From Amycolatopsis vancoresmycina (GTDB taxonomy: Bacteria > Actinomycetota > Actinomycetes > Mycobacteriales > Pseudonocardiaceae), in contig NZ_JNYY01000032.1 of NCBI RefSeq assembly GCF_000716785.1, forward strand, positions 1 to 64,000: DNA of 64,000 nt, written 5' to 3'. Of this stretch, positions 1 through 8,302 are shown piece by piece; position 1 is the first letter of the stretch, and every line of letters starts with the position of its first letter. The translations under genes and the position numbers were made by a program. The notes under the pieces were generated by a model. It saw only the letters and a program-made list of their open reading frames with translations. It made no database searches and was not told the DNA's origin.

Positions 1-504
1 CCCGGTTTCCTTTTCGTGTTCGCCGTGGGCGGCCGCGGCGTCGCGCAGGGCTTGCTCCAGCTGCTGCGTCGAGCCGTAGGTGGCGCCGGTCACGCGGCCA
101 GGGAAACGAGTGGTGATCTCCTGCAGCAGCCAGGTGTTGCCGTCGGGGTCGCTGAAGGACGCGAACGACCCGTAGGTGCCGTGGTCGGGGTGCACACCCG
201 GGGCGAACGCGCCGGTCTGGTCGCGGTGGAACACCTCGCTGACCTCCACGCCGAACCCGGCGAGCTCCTTGCGGGCGGCGTCGATGTCGTCGACGACCAG
301 GTAGGTGCCCCGCACCGACCCCGGGGTGGCGTCGGTGATGCCGGACCCGAAGTGGATCGAGGTGGCCGATCCGGGCGGGGTCAGCTGCACGACGCGGGAG
401 GTGGCGAAGGTGAGGTCGGCGTCTTCGCGCCAGCCGAGGGTCTTGTAGAAGTGCTTGGTGCGGTCGACGTCGGTGACGGGCAGGACGACGACTTCGAGCT
501 TCAT
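1..504 (-). CDS. VOC (glyoxalase/bleomycin resistance fold) family protein, 3' truncated by window edge
   Basis: The minus strand reads MKLEVVVLPVTDVDRTKHFY, then SIHFGSGI, YLVVDDIDAARKELAGFGVE and SFSDPDGNTWLLQEIT, the two beta-alpha-beta-beta-beta halves typical of vicinal-oxygen-chelate proteins. The ATG at 504 overlaps the TGA of the upstream TetR gene (ATGA), so the two are probably cotranscribed; an in-frame ATG at 510 is possible but the family normally starts at MKLEVVVLPV. The reading frame runs off the left edge, so the C-terminus is missing. Substrate is unknown; members include glyoxalases, ring-cleavage dioxygenases and drug-binding proteins. Confidence 0.85.
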   Translation of the reverse strand, partial: MKLEVVVLPVTDVDRTKHFYKTLGWREDADLTFATSRVVQLTPPGSATSIHFGSGITDATPGSVRGTYLVVDDIDAARKELAGFGVEVSEVFHRDQTGAFAPGVHPDHGTYGSFASFSDPDGNTWLLQEITTRFPGRVTGATYGSTQQLEQALRDAAAAHGEHEKETG

Positions 505-1094
505 GTCCATAGCGCCGGATCCGCCGCGTAGGCCGCCTGGGCACTGGGTGACGGGCGGCTGTGCGTCCACAGCCCGCCGGTCAGGATCATGGCCAGCAGG
601 CACACCGACGTCGCCTCACCGCCGACTTCCGGCACCGCGCGGTGGAGGAACTCGGCCATCGTCTCCAGACCGCCGACCGCCGACCGCTTGAACCGCACGA
701 CGACGTCGGTGGACACGTTGTGCTCCAGGACGGCCGCCTGCGCGCCGATGAGGTCGCACAACACCGTGCGGCGGGCCAGGGAGCGGGCGACCACCGCCGC
801 GAACGCCTCGGCCCGCTCCGGTGCCGTGCGGTCCGGGTCGACCCCCGCGGCCAGTTCCTCGGCGACCTCGGCCAGCCAGTCCCGCAGCGCGCGGTCCAGC
901 AGCTCCAGCAGCACGGCCTCGCGGGATTCGAAGTAGCGCAGGACGTTCGACTTGGCCAGCCCGACCCGGCGGCTGAGCTCGTTGAGGCTCACCTCGGCCA
1001 CCGGCATCTCGTCGAGCATCTTCAGCGCCGTGTCGAGGATCGTGCGGCGCCGCTCCTCCCGCTGCTCCGCGCTGCGCGCCCGCTGGAACGTCAT
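501..1094 (-). CDS. TetR/AcrR family transcriptional regulator
   Basis: A 197-residue protein with an N-terminal TetR helix-turn-helix: RRRTILDTALKMLDE, VSLNELSRRVGLAKSNVLRY, FESREAVLLELLDRAL. The C-terminal ligand domain (about residues 80-190) is unrecognised. It is divergent from the SDR gene starting at 1224, and the 129-bp gap contains three AGACCG-type repeats that are good operator candidates. It therefore probably represses that SDR and itself, together with the coupled VOC gene. The ligand cannot be told from the sequence. Confidence 0.9.
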   Translation of the reverse strand: MTFQRARSAEQREERRRTILDTALKMLDEMPVAEVSLNELSRRVGLAKSNVLRYFESREAVLLELLDRALRDWLAEVAEELAAGVDPDRTAPERAEAFAAVVARSLARRTVLCDLIGAQAAVLEHNVSTDVVVRFKRSAVGGLETMAEFLHRAVPEVGGEATSVCLLAMILTGGLWTHSRPSPSAQAAYAADPALWT

Positions 1095-1126
1095 GAGACC
1101 AGCGTAACGCCCCCGCCGCCAGATTG

Positions 1127-1196
1127 GAGACCGGCAGTCTCTTGACAGCAGACCGACGGTTCCTTAACGTCGGAGGCATAACAGACCGGCGGTCCG
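1127..1196. promoter_or_regulatory. Divergent promoter with three AGACCG-type operator repeats
   Basis: Three related dyads occur: GAGACCGGCAGTCTC (1127-1141), AGACCGACGGTTCC (1150-1163) and CAGACCGGCGGTCCG (1182-1196). TTGACA at 1142-1147 lies 17 bp before TAACGT at 1165-1170, a plausible plus-strand promoter for the SDR gene, so repeats 1 and 2 flank or overlap the -35 and spacer. Sites of this shape are common for TetR repressors, and the TetR gene is divergent here. Binding is inferred. Confidence 0.5.
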
Positions 1197-1223
1197 AAAG
1201 GGCCGTGACCCAGGAGGACTGCC

Positions 1224-2132
1224 ATGAGCGAGAACTGGACCGAGCGCGACGTCCCGAGCCAGCGCGGCCGCGTGGCCGTGATCACCGGCGCCAACACCGG
1301 CCTCGGCTTCGACACGGCGAAGGTGCTGGCCGAGCGCGGCGCGACGGTGGTGCTCGCCGTCCGCGACGTCGGCAAGGGCAAGCAGGCGGCCGCACGGCTG
1401 GGCGCGAACGCCGACGTGACCGTGCAGGAGCTGGACCTGTCGTCGCTGGAGTCCGTCCGGTCCGCGGCGGCCGACCTGCACGCCACGCTGCCGAAGGTCG
1501 ACCTGCTGGTCAACAACGCCGGCGTGATGTACCCGCCGCGCCAGACCACCCGCGACGGCTTCGAGCTGCAGTTCGGCACGAACCACCTCGGGCACTTCGC
1601 GTTCACCGGCCTGCTGCTGGACCTGCTGCTGCCGGTCGAGGGCTCCCGGGTGGTGACGGTCACCAGCATCGCCCACCGCATCCGCGCGGCGATCCACTTC
1701 GACGACCTGCAGTGGGAGAACTCCTACGACCGCGTCGCGGCGTACGGGCAGGCCAAGCTGGCCAACTTGATGTTCGCCTACGAACTGCAGCGCCGCCTCG
1801 CCCCGCACGGCACGACGGCATCGATCGCCGCCCACCCCGGCGTGGCCCGCACGGAGCTGATGAGGAACTCCCCGGCGGTGGCCCGTGCGCTGTTCCCCGT
1901 GGTGGCCCCGCTGTTCACCCAGAGCTCGGAGCGCGGCGCACTCCCGATCCTGCGCGCGGCCACGGACCCGGCGGCGCTTGGCGGCCAGTACTACGGCCCG
2001 GCCGGCCCGGGTGGCTACCGGGGGCGCCCGCAGGTGGTCGCGTCCAGCGCGCAGTCTTACGACGCCGCGGTGCAGCGACGGCTCTGGGCGGTTTCGGAGG
2101 AGCTGACCGCGGTGAAGTTCCCGGTCGGCTGA
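1224..2132 (+). CDS. SDR family oxidoreductase (retinol-dehydrogenase-like)
   Basis: The 302-residue protein has the Rossmann motif TGANTGLGFD near residue 20, LLVNNAGVM near 98 and the catalytic YGQAK near 175, with a long C-terminal segment like atypical retinol/WWOX-type SDRs. The start is fixed by AGGAGG at 1212-1217, six bases before the ATG. It is monocistronic and divergent from a TetR gene; a hairpin follows at 2153-2175. It should reduce or oxidise a carbonyl/alcohol with NAD(P)H; the substrate is unknown. Confidence 0.88.
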   Translation: MSENWTERDVPSQRGRVAVITGANTGLGFDTAKVLAERGATVVLAVRDVGKGKQAAARLGANADVTVQELDLSSLESVRSAAADLHATLPKVDLLVNNAGVMYPPRQTTRDGFELQFGTNHLGHFAFTGLLLDLLLPVEGSRVVTVTSIAHRIRAAIHFDDLQWENSYDRVAAYGQAKLANLMFAYELQRRLAPHGTTASIAAHPGVARTELMRNSPAVARALFPVVAPLFTQSSERGALPILRAATDPAALGGQYYGPAGPGGYRGRPQVVASSAQSYDAAVQRRLWAVSEELTAVKFPVG

Positions 2133-2152
2133 CGGATCGTTTCTGGCGCCAG

Positions 2153-2175
2153 CCGGTGAACACGGCCTTCACCGG
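2153..2175. terminator. Hairpin between convergent genes
   Basis: CCGGTGAA and TTCACCGG form an 8-bp perfect stem around a 7-base loop, between the SDR stop (2132) and the convergent TetR stop (2189). There is no clear U-tract, so it is only a possible bidirectional terminator. Confidence 0.4.
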
Positions 2176-2188
2176 GGTCGGCGCTGCC

Positions 2189-2797
2189 CTAGCGTCCGAC
2201 GATCCGCAGCGCCAGGTCGCCGTACTGGTACGCCAGCTGGTCGACCGAAAACTCGCCGCTGTCGTGGAACCAGTTCGACACGCCCATGCCCATGTCCAGG
2301 ATCGAGTACGACGCCAGCCGGGCCGACCGGACGGTGAACACGCCCTCCGCCACGCCGCGCTCGATCAGCTCGCGGAACCCGCGCTCGTACGCGCTGCGCC
2401 GGCGGAGGACCCGGTCCGGTTGGTCGAGGCTGCCGATCTCGCGGTTGCCCACGAACGCCTCCAAGCGATGCCGGGCGTGGTAGCGGACGTGCGCCTCGGC
2501 CGCGCGGCGGAGGCGTTCCGTCACGTCCGTCACGCCGTCGACCGCTTCGGCGTGCATGGCCAGGAGGGTGTCCATCGTGCCGAGCATGATCTCCGCCAGC
2601 AGTACCTGCTTTCCCGACACGTGCTTGTACAGGCTGGGCCCGCGGATGCCGACCGCCGCGCCGATGTCGGCCATCGTCGTCGCCCGGTAGCCCTGGGCGG
2701 CGAACAGCCGCAGGGCCGCCAGGCGGATGGCCGCGGCGCGGTCGGCCGGGAGGCCGGCCGTGACGTCGCCGGGGCGATGGGGGCGTTCCACCTTCAT
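2189..2797 (-). CDS. TetR/AcrR family regulator of the adjacent acyl-CoA dehydrogenase operon
   Basis: The 202-residue protein has a TetR DNA-binding domain: AAIRLAALRLFAAQGYRATT, MADIGAAVGIRGPSLYKHVS, GKQVLLAEIM. It is divergent from the acyl-CoA dehydrogenase operon starting at 2892. The 94-bp gap holds two related TGGCTAA-type dyads, one just upstream of this gene's ATG and one just before the ribosome-binding site of the operon, which suggests autorepression and control of the operon. Such regulators often sense acyl-CoA esters; the effector is not known here. Confidence 0.9.
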   Translation of the reverse strand: MKVERPHRPGDVTAGLPADRAAAIRLAALRLFAAQGYRATTMADIGAAVGIRGPSLYKHVSGKQVLLAEIMLGTMDTLLAMHAEAVDGVTDVTERLRRAAEAHVRYHARHRLEAFVGNREIGSLDQPDRVLRRRSAYERGFRELIERGVAEGVFTVRSARLASYSILDMGMGVSNWFHDSGEFSVDQLAYQYGDLALRIVGR

Positions 2798-2803
2798 GCC
2801 GTC

Positions 2804-2879
2804 AGGCTAGCGCTGATTAGCCACATTGTCTTGACTTCGGATCAAACCCCGCGGTCTTATGGCTAACAGTCATTAGCCA
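2804..2879. promoter_or_regulatory. Paired TGGCTAA-N6-TTAGCCA operator sites and promoter
   Basis: The site at 2860-2879 reads TGGCTAACAGTCATTAGCCA, perfect 7-bp arms around 6 bases. A weaker copy, AGGCTAGCGCTGATTAGCCA, lies at 2804-2823, 56 bp away. A plus-strand -35 candidate TTGACT (2831-2836) precedes TCTTAT (2855-2860), so the strong site would sit over the transcription start, the classical position for repression. The nearby TetR (2189-2797) is the likely binder. Confidence 0.6.
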
Positions 2880-2891
2880 GAGGAGGCGCCG

Positions 2892-4067
2892 GTGCCGATC
2901 AGTGTCGACGAGCTCGCCGAGTGCGTCCGCGGTTTCGTCCGGGAGACCGTGCTCCCCGCGGAGTATGCCTGCGACGGCGTGCTGCACGACGGGCCGGAAG
3001 ACCTCCGGCGGCGGTTGCAGCAGGCCGCGCGCGACGCCGGGATCTTCGCCCCGCACGTCGCGCCGGAATGGGGTGGCGCCGGCCTCGACCTGCGTGGCCA
3101 GGCCGTGGTGTTCGAGGCCGCCGGGTACTCGCTGCTCGGGCCGCTCGCGCTGAACATCGCCGCGCCCGACGAGGGGAACATGCACCTGCTGGCCAAGGTC
3201 GCCGACGACCGCCAGCGGCGCCGGTACCTCGCCCCGCTCGCCGCCGGGGACGTGCGGTCCTGTTTCGCCATGACCGAGCCGGCCCCGGGCGCCGGCTCGG
3301 ATCCGCGCGCGCTGGCCACGACGGCGACCCGGGTACCCGGCGGCTGGCGGATCGACGGCCGGAAGTGGTTCATCAGCGGCGCCGACGGGGCGGCGTTCGC
3401 GATCTGCATGGCCCGCACGAGCGGCGCACCCGGCGACCCGGGCGGCGCGACGATGTTCCTCGTCGACGCCGGCAACCCGGGGATGGAGATCGTCCGGAAC
3501 ATCGCCACCCTCGACGAGGGACTGTTCGGCGGCCACAGCGAAATCGCCTTCCACGCCTGCGAGGTCGGCGACGACGCCGTGCTCGGCGAGGTCGACCGCG
3601 GCTTCGACTACGCCCAGGTCCGGCTCGGGCCCGCGCGGCTGACGCACTGCATGCGGTGGCTGGGGATCGCGCGCCGGGCGCAGGACGTCGCCCTCGACCG
3701 CGCCGCGAGCCGGTCCGCGTTCGGGCGCCCGCTCGCCGAGCTCGGCATGGTGCAGCAGCTGATCGCCGACTCCGAGATCGACATCGAGGCGGCTCGCGCG
3801 CTGGTGTGGCGGGCCTGCACGGAGCTCGACGAGGGACGTCCCGGCGCGCAGCACACGTCGATCGCCAAGACGTTCGCCGCCGAGGCCGTGCACCGGGTGG
3901 TCGACCGCGCGGTGCAGATCTGCGGCGCACTCGGGGTTTCCGCGGACGCCCCGCTTTCCCGGCTGTACCGGGAAGTCCGGCCGTTCCGGATCTACGACGG
4001 CCCGTCGGAGACGCACCGGTGGGCGATCGCCAGGCGGGCGGTCAAGGCGCGCGCGGCGCTCCGGTGA
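2892..4067 (+). CDS. Acyl-CoA dehydrogenase, ACAD10/11-like group
   Basis: The 391-residue flavoenzyme shows the APDEGNMHLL segment (91-100), the acyl-CoA dehydrogenase signature CFAMTEP (124-130), LGPARLTHCM and a C-terminal YDGPSETHRWAIARRA. These motifs are those of the ACAD10/11 branch rather than ordinary FadE. Start is GTG 2892 behind AGGAGG at 2881-2886. The next gene is a phosphotransferase-like kinase overlapping by GTGA, and a TetR gene is divergent. Kinase-dehydrogenase pairs of this kind process 4-hydroxyacyl-CoAs (P. putida LvaA/LvaC; mammalian ACAD10/11), so the same role is inferred. Confidence 0.88.
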   Translation: MPISVDELAECVRGFVRETVLPAEYACDGVLHDGPEDLRRRLQQAARDAGIFAPHVAPEWGGAGLDLRGQAVVFEAAGYSLLGPLALNIAAPDEGNMHLLAKVADDRQRRRYLAPLAAGDVRSCFAMTEPAPGAGSDPRALATTATRVPGGWRIDGRKWFISGADGAAFAICMARTSGAPGDPGGATMFLVDAGNPGMEIVRNIATLDEGLFGGHSEIAFHACEVGDDAVLGEVDRGFDYAQVRLGPARLTHCMRWLGIARRAQDVALDRAASRSAFGRPLAELGMVQQLIADSEIDIEAARALVWRACTELDEGRPGAQHTSIAKTFAAEAVHRVVDRAVQICGALGVSADAPLSRLYREVRPFRIYDGPSETHRWAIARRAVKARAALR

Positions 4068-5047
4068 ACACCGACGCCCTGCGGCGCTACTTCGAGCGCG
4101 AGGTCCCCGGGTTCGGCGGCCGGCTGCAGGCCGAGCTGATCCACGGCGGCCGGTCCAACCTCACCTACGCCGTCACCGACGGGACCCACCGCTGGGTGGT
4201 GCGCCGCCCGCCGCTCGGGCCGCTCACGCCGACCGCGCACGACGTCGGCCGCGAGTTCCGGGTGATGGCCGCGCTCGGGCCGACCGGCGTCCCGGTCCCC
4301 CGCACCGTCGTCTCGTGCACGGACCCTTCGGTACTCGGGGCACCCTTCACCGTCGTGTCACATGTGGACGGACCGGTGCTGCGCGACGGCGCCGCCCTGC
4401 CGGACGTCGACTTCGGCCGGTACGCGAGCGCGCTCGTCGGCGAGCTGGTGAAGCTGCACGCCCTCGTCCCCGCGGAGATCGGCCTCGGCGAGTTCGGGCG
4501 CCCCGAAGGATTCCTCGGCCGCCAGCTCCGGCGGTGGCGCGGCCAGTGGGACCGGGTCGCGACGCGCGAGCTGTCCACAATAGACGAGCTGCACGGGCGG
4601 CTCGTCAAGGCGGCGCCCGCAGAGAGCGGGGCCGCGCTGGTGCACGGCGACTACCGCTGGGACAACACGATCCTCGGCCCGGACGCGGGGATCGCGGCGA
4701 TCGTCGACTGGGAGCTGGCCGCCCTCGGCGATCCGCTCACCGACCTCGGCCTGCTGCTCGTGTACTGGGACCCGCGGGTGGCGCCCGTGCTCGGCGTCCG
4801 GCACGTCCCGACCGCGCACCCCGGGTTCCCCGCCGCGGCGGACCTCGCCGGGGAGTACGCCCGGCGCAGCGGCCGCGACCTCGCCGAACTGCCGTTCTAC
4901 CAGGCTCTCGGCTGGTTCAAGCTCGCCGTCATCGCCGAAGGCATCCACGCCCGCCACCGGGCCGGGCAGTCCGTCGGCGACGGCTACGACGACGTCGGGC
5001 CGGCCGTGCCGCGGCTGGTCGAAGCCGGCCTCGACCTGCTCACCTAG
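4064..5047 (+). CDS. Aminoglycoside-phosphotransferase-fold kinase (LvaA/ACAD10-N type)
   Basis: The 327-residue protein begins at GTG 4064, overlapping the dehydrogenase stop (GTGA). It carries the APH fold: LIHGGRSNLTYAVTDG (nucleotide loop), WVVRRPP (lysine replaced by arginine-rich strand), HGDYRWDNTILG (catalytic loop) and IVDWELAALGDPLTDLG (Mg-binding D). In the P. putida levulinate pathway and in ACAD10/11 this domain phosphorylates 4-hydroxyacyl-CoA so that the dehydrogenase partner can remove the phosphate. Coupling to the preceding gene supports that role; antibiotic phosphorylation is the less likely alternative. Confidence 0.85.
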   Translation: MNTDALRRYFEREVPGFGGRLQAELIHGGRSNLTYAVTDGTHRWVVRRPPLGPLTPTAHDVGREFRVMAALGPTGVPVPRTVVSCTDPSVLGAPFTVVSHVDGPVLRDGAALPDVDFGRYASALVGELVKLHALVPAEIGLGEFGRPEGFLGRQLRRWRGQWDRVATRELSTIDELHGRLVKAAPAESGAALVHGDYRWDNTILGPDAGIAAIVDWELAALGDPLTDLGLLLVYWDPRVAPVLGVRHVPTAHPGFPAAADLAGEYARRSGRDLAELPFYQALGWFKLAVIAEGIHARHRAGQSVGDGYDDVGPAVPRLVEAGLDLLT

Positions 5048-5055
5048 GAGGATCC

Positions 5056-5787
5056 ATGCGGTTGCCGGGAAAACTCGCGCTCGTCACCGGCGCGACGGGC
5101 GGTATCGGCGAGGCGATCACGCGCCGGCTGGCCGGCGAAGGCGCGCGGGTCGTCGTCACCGACGTCGACGCTGCGAGGTGTGAGGCCCTGGCGGCCGACC
5201 TGCCCGATGCGCTCGCCCTCCCGCTCGACGTCACGTCGGAAGCGGCCTGGCAGTCGGCAGTCGCGGAGCTGGACGGGCTGACGATCCTGGTGAACAACGC
5301 GGGCATCGGCGAACCGGCGACGGTCGAGACGGAAACCCTGGCGGGCTGGGAAAAGGTGATCGCCGTCAGCCAGCGCGGGGTCTGGCTGGGCATGAAGCAC
5401 GCGGGCGCGGCGATCGAACGCGCGGGCGGCGGCTCGATCGTCAACATCGCGTCGATCTTCGGCACGGTCGGCGGGTTCGGCACCCACTTCTCCTACCACG
5501 CGGCGAAGGGCGCGGTCCGGCTGATGACCAAGAACGCGGCGTTGCACTGGGGCAGGCGCGGGGTGCGCGTCAACTCGGTCCACCCCGGCTTCATCGAGAC
5601 GCCGTTGTCCCGGAAGCTCTGGGAGGAGGGCACGCCCCGCCACACGGCGATGGTGGACGGCACCCCGCTCGGCCGCCTCGGCCGCACGGACGAAGTGGCG
5701 GGCGCGGTGGCGTTCCTGGCGTCGGAGGACGCGAGCTTCGTGACGGGCTCGGAACTGTACGTGGACGGCGGCTGGACCGCCCGCTGA
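5056..5787 (+). CDS. SDR family NAD(P)-dependent oxidoreductase
   Basis: A classical 243-residue SDR with TGATGGIGEA near the N-terminus, LVNNAGIG, a catalytic YHAAK and the C-terminal GSELYVDGGWTAR. AGGAGG overlaps the preceding stop codon and lies five bases before the ATG, so it is the third gene of the dehydrogenase-kinase-SDR operon. It probably oxidises a hydroxyacyl intermediate or forms the 4-hydroxy substrate. The palindromic element at 5790 follows only two bases after its stop. Confidence 0.88.
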   Translation: MRLPGKLALVTGATGGIGEAITRRLAGEGARVVVTDVDAARCEALAADLPDALALPLDVTSEAAWQSAVAELDGLTILVNNAGIGEPATVETETLAGWEKVIAVSQRGVWLGMKHAGAAIERAGGGSIVNIASIFGTVGGFGTHFSYHAAKGAVRLMTKNAALHWGRRGVRVNSVHPGFIETPLSRKLWEEGTPRHTAMVDGTPLGRLGRTDEVAGAVAFLASEDASFVTGSELYVDGGWTAR

Positions 5788-5789
5788 CC

Positions 5790-5835
5790 CTCGTGAGTGG
5801 TGAGGCGAGTTAGAACTCGCCTTACCACTCACGAG
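5790..5835. repeat. Palindromic operon-end element, copy 1
   Basis: Two 22-base arms, CTCGTGAGTGGTGAGGCGAG(TT) and its complement, flank a 2-base loop AG; the only imperfection is a G:T pair. It lies between the convergent SDR (stop 5787) and MBL hydrolase genes, and the MBL stop codon (5829-5831) is inside the right arm. The stem lacks a U-tract but would make a very strong bidirectional transcript hairpin. Three related copies occur at 11928, 20511 and 38440. Confidence 0.85.
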
Positions 5836-6836
5836 TACTGGGCCACACCGTCTGCTTCGGACACCGTGGCCCGGCCGCGGGCCACCAGGACGTCGAGGTG
5901 CGCCACTGTCTCGTTCACCGCCAGCATCCGGTTGAAGTCGTTCAGGTCGCCGAACGCGACCGCCCGTCTCGTCCACGTCAGGAGGCCGGCCACGGCGACA
6001 CCCGTCCGGGCGCCCGCGCCGAGGGCGGCCTCCGTCTCAGCGAGGCGCTTGTCGTGGTGGTCCAGGAGCTCCGCCGCGCGCGCGTGCGTGCTCGCCGCCA
6101 CCGGGCCGTGCGCGGGCAGCAGCCGCGTGTCCGGGAACGTCGTCATCAGCTCCAGCGAACCCAGGTAGTCGCCGAGGGGCAGGCCCGGCTCGCCCAGCTC
6201 GAAGCCGATCGACGGCGTGATGTGCGGCAGCACGTGGTCGCCGGAGAACAGCAGGCCGCGGGATTCGTCGCGGTACACCACGTGCCCGCGGGTGTGGCCG
6301 GGCGTCGGGATCACCCGCAGGGGGTGCCGGAGGGGCACCGTGCCCGCGTCGAGCCAGCGGTCCGGCGGCTCCCAGCCGGACGGGTCGAACTCGCCGTACC
6401 CCTGCGCCATCCGCGCGGCCAGGTCCGGCGCGCCGCCGCGGCGGAGGACGTCCAGCGACGTCACCGGGACGTCGGTGCGGAGGGAAAGCAGCAGCTCCAG
6501 CCCCGGCCGCTCCCCCGCGCCCAGGTGCACCCGCGTCCCGAACCGGCGGCGGAGCTCGACGGCCTGCGTGTAGTGGTCGCGGTGGCTGTGGGTGACGTAG
6601 ACGTCGGTGACCCGCTCGAGCCGGTGCCCCAGCCCGGCCAGTGCGTCCGCGAGCACCGCCAGGGACTCCGGGATCGACCAGCCCGCGTCGATCAGGACCA
6701 GCCCGTCCGGCTCCTCCAGCAGGTAGACGTTGATCGCCCGCAGGCCGTCGTTCGGCAGCGGCAGCGGGATCCGGTGGACGCCGGGCGCCACCGGCTCCGG
6801 GCCGCCGGTGGCCCACCGGCCGCGGTCGAGGCTCAC
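5829..6836 (-). CDS. MBL-fold metallo-hydrolase
   Basis: The 335-residue protein has the metallo-beta-lactamase metal motif THSHRDHY (HxHxDH), the later IPTPGHTRGHVVY histidine and FSGDHVLP aspartate, and a C-terminal helical extension. Start is GTG 6836 overlapping the acyl-CoA synthetase stop (GTGA). It is the last gene of the operon headed by the substrate-binding protein at 11790. Members of this group hydrolyse thioesters, lactones or other esters; a thioesterase or lactonase role is inferred. Its last codons and stop are supplied by the palindromic element at 5790. Confidence 0.85.
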   Translation of the reverse strand: MSLDRGRWATGGPEPVAPGVHRIPLPLPNDGLRAINVYLLEEPDGLVLIDAGWSIPESLAVLADALAGLGHRLERVTDVYVTHSHRDHYTQAVELRRRFGTRVHLGAGERPGLELLLSLRTDVPVTSLDVLRRGGAPDLAARMAQGYGEFDPSGWEPPDRWLDAGTVPLRHPLRVIPTPGHTRGHVVYRDESRGLLFSGDHVLPHITPSIGFELGEPGLPLGDYLGSLELMTTFPDTRLLPAHGPVAASTHARAAELLDHHDKRLAETEAALGAGARTGVAVAGLLTWTRRAVAFGDLNDFNRMLAVNETVAHLDVLVARGRATVSEADGVAQYS

Positions 6837-8302
6837 GAAACCCCCGTGTGCAGGCCCTCGGCGAGCTCGCGCGCGCCCGCGCGGTCGAGTTTGCCGACCT
6901 TCGTCTGCGGCAGCGCGTCCACCAGGTACACGAACTCCGGCCACTTGGTCTTGGCCAGCCCGGCGTCGCGCAGGTAGCCGGTGACGTCGCCGAGCTCGAC
7001 GGGCGCGTCGCCGCGCGGGACGGCGAGCAGCGCCACCCGTTCCCCGAGGACGTCGTCGCGGACCGGCACCACGCACGCCTGCGCCAGCCGCTCGTAGCCG
7101 GCGACCGCGCGCTCGATCTCGGTGACGTCGAGGTTGCGGCCGCCGCGGATGATGACGTCCTTCTCCCGGCCCATGATCGTCACCAGTCCGTCCACATCGG
7201 ACACGATGAGGTCGCCGGTCGGGAAGAACCCGTCCCCGGTCAGCTCCGGCGGTTCGACGCGGCCGCCGCGGGCGTAGCCGAGGAACAGCGACGGCCCGCG
7301 CACCTGCGCGCGGCCGGTCTCCCCGGGCCCGAGCACGGCGCCTTCGGCGGAGACGGCCCGCAGTTCCGTCCCGGGGAACGGCCGCCCGTCGTGGCCGAGC
7401 CGGACGTCGGCGGGCTCCGACGGCGACGGCGAGGTGTGCCCGAGGCATTCGGACATCCCGAAGACGCGCAGGATCCTGGTGCCCAGCGCGGTTTCCGCGC
7501 GTTCGAGGGCGACGCGGTCCATCGGCCCGCCGCCCACCGTGATCGACCGCAGGCCCGGCACCGCGCCCGCGGCCGCCAGCTGCAGCGCCATCGTCGGGAC
7601 GCACATTGTCCAGCGGGCGCCGGTCTCGGCCAGCCGGGTGACGACGGACGGCGGGTCCCACTTCGCCGTCAGGACCAGCGGGCCGCCGAGCAGCAGCGCG
7701 CAGTGGACGCCGAAGCAGAACGCCGCGGTGGACGACAGCGGCACGATCGCCGCGACGGCGTCGCCGGGCCGGAGCCCGTTGATCTCGATCGTGCAGGCGC
7801 AGGCGTACCGCAGGGCCTCCTCGGACTGCACCACGCCCTTCGCCCGTCCCGTCGAACCCGAGGTCAGGCCGATGAAGACGCCGCCGTCCCACCGCGCCGG
7901 GTCCTCGCGGCCCGCACCCGACACCGCGGACCAACTGTCGAGGGCGGGCCGGGTGCCGCCGGGCCGCACGGTGGCGACGTCCCATTCGGCCATGGCGGAC
8001 GGTTCGGCGACGACGACGTCCGGCCGGATGTCCTCGCACGCGGCGGCGAACTCGGCGCGGGTGGTGTGCCGGTTGACCACGGCGAGGACCCCGCCGGTCA
8101 GGCCGGTGGCGAGCGCCGCGACGACCGTCCGCCACGAGTTGTCGGCCTGGACCAGCGCGGTGGCGCGCGGGCCGAGCACGTCGGCGAGGACTTCGGCGCG
8201 GGCCAGCAGTTCGCGCGCGGTGTGCCGGCCTTCGTCGTCGATGACGGCGACGAAGTCGGCCCGCTCGGCGCGGTGGCGGAAATCCTGGACGGCGTCCTTC
8301 AT
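6833..8302 (-). CDS. AMP-dependent acyl-CoA synthetase/ligase
   Basis: The 489-residue adenylating enzyme shows the P-loop-like GLTSGSTGRAKGVV, the adenylate motif RVFGMSECLGHT, GDLIVSDVDGLVTIMGREKD and the C-terminal catalytic lysine region LPQTKVGKLDR. ATG 8302 overlaps the upstream stop (ATGA). It probably activates the imported carboxylic acid to its CoA thioester, as the entry step of the pathway encoded here. Specificity cannot be assigned from sequence alone. Confidence 0.9.
   Translation of the reverse strand: MKDAVQDFRHRAERADFVAVIDDEGRHTARELLARAEVLADVLGPRATALVQADNSWRTVVAALATGLTGGVLAVVNRHTTRAEFAAACEDIRPDVVVAEPSAMAEWDVATVRPGGTRPALDSWSAVSGAGREDPARWDGGVFIGLTSGSTGRAKGVVQSEEALRYACACTIEINGLRPGDAVAAIVPLSSTAAFCFGVHCALLLGGPLVLTAKWDPPSVVTRLAETGARWTMCVPTMALQLAAAGAVPGLRSITVGGGPMDRVALERAETALGTRILRVFGMSECLGHTSPSPSEPADVRLGHDGRPFPGTELRAVSAEGAVLGPGETGRAQVRGPSLFLGYARGGRVEPPELTGDGFFPTGDLIVSDVDGLVTIMGREKDVIIRGGRNLDVTEIERAVAGYERLAQACVVPVRDDVLGERVALLAVPRGDAPVELGDVTGYLRDAGLAKTKWPEFVYLVDALPQTKVGKLDRAGARELAEGLHTGVS

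Noticed and set aside
16..531. Plus-strand frame at the left edge
   Set aside because: The minus strand encodes a recognisable VOC protein here.
2921..5047. Plus-strand frame starting inside the acyl-CoA dehydrogenase
   Set aside because: Only its last part (from 4064) is the kinase; the earlier part is an out-of-frame shadow.
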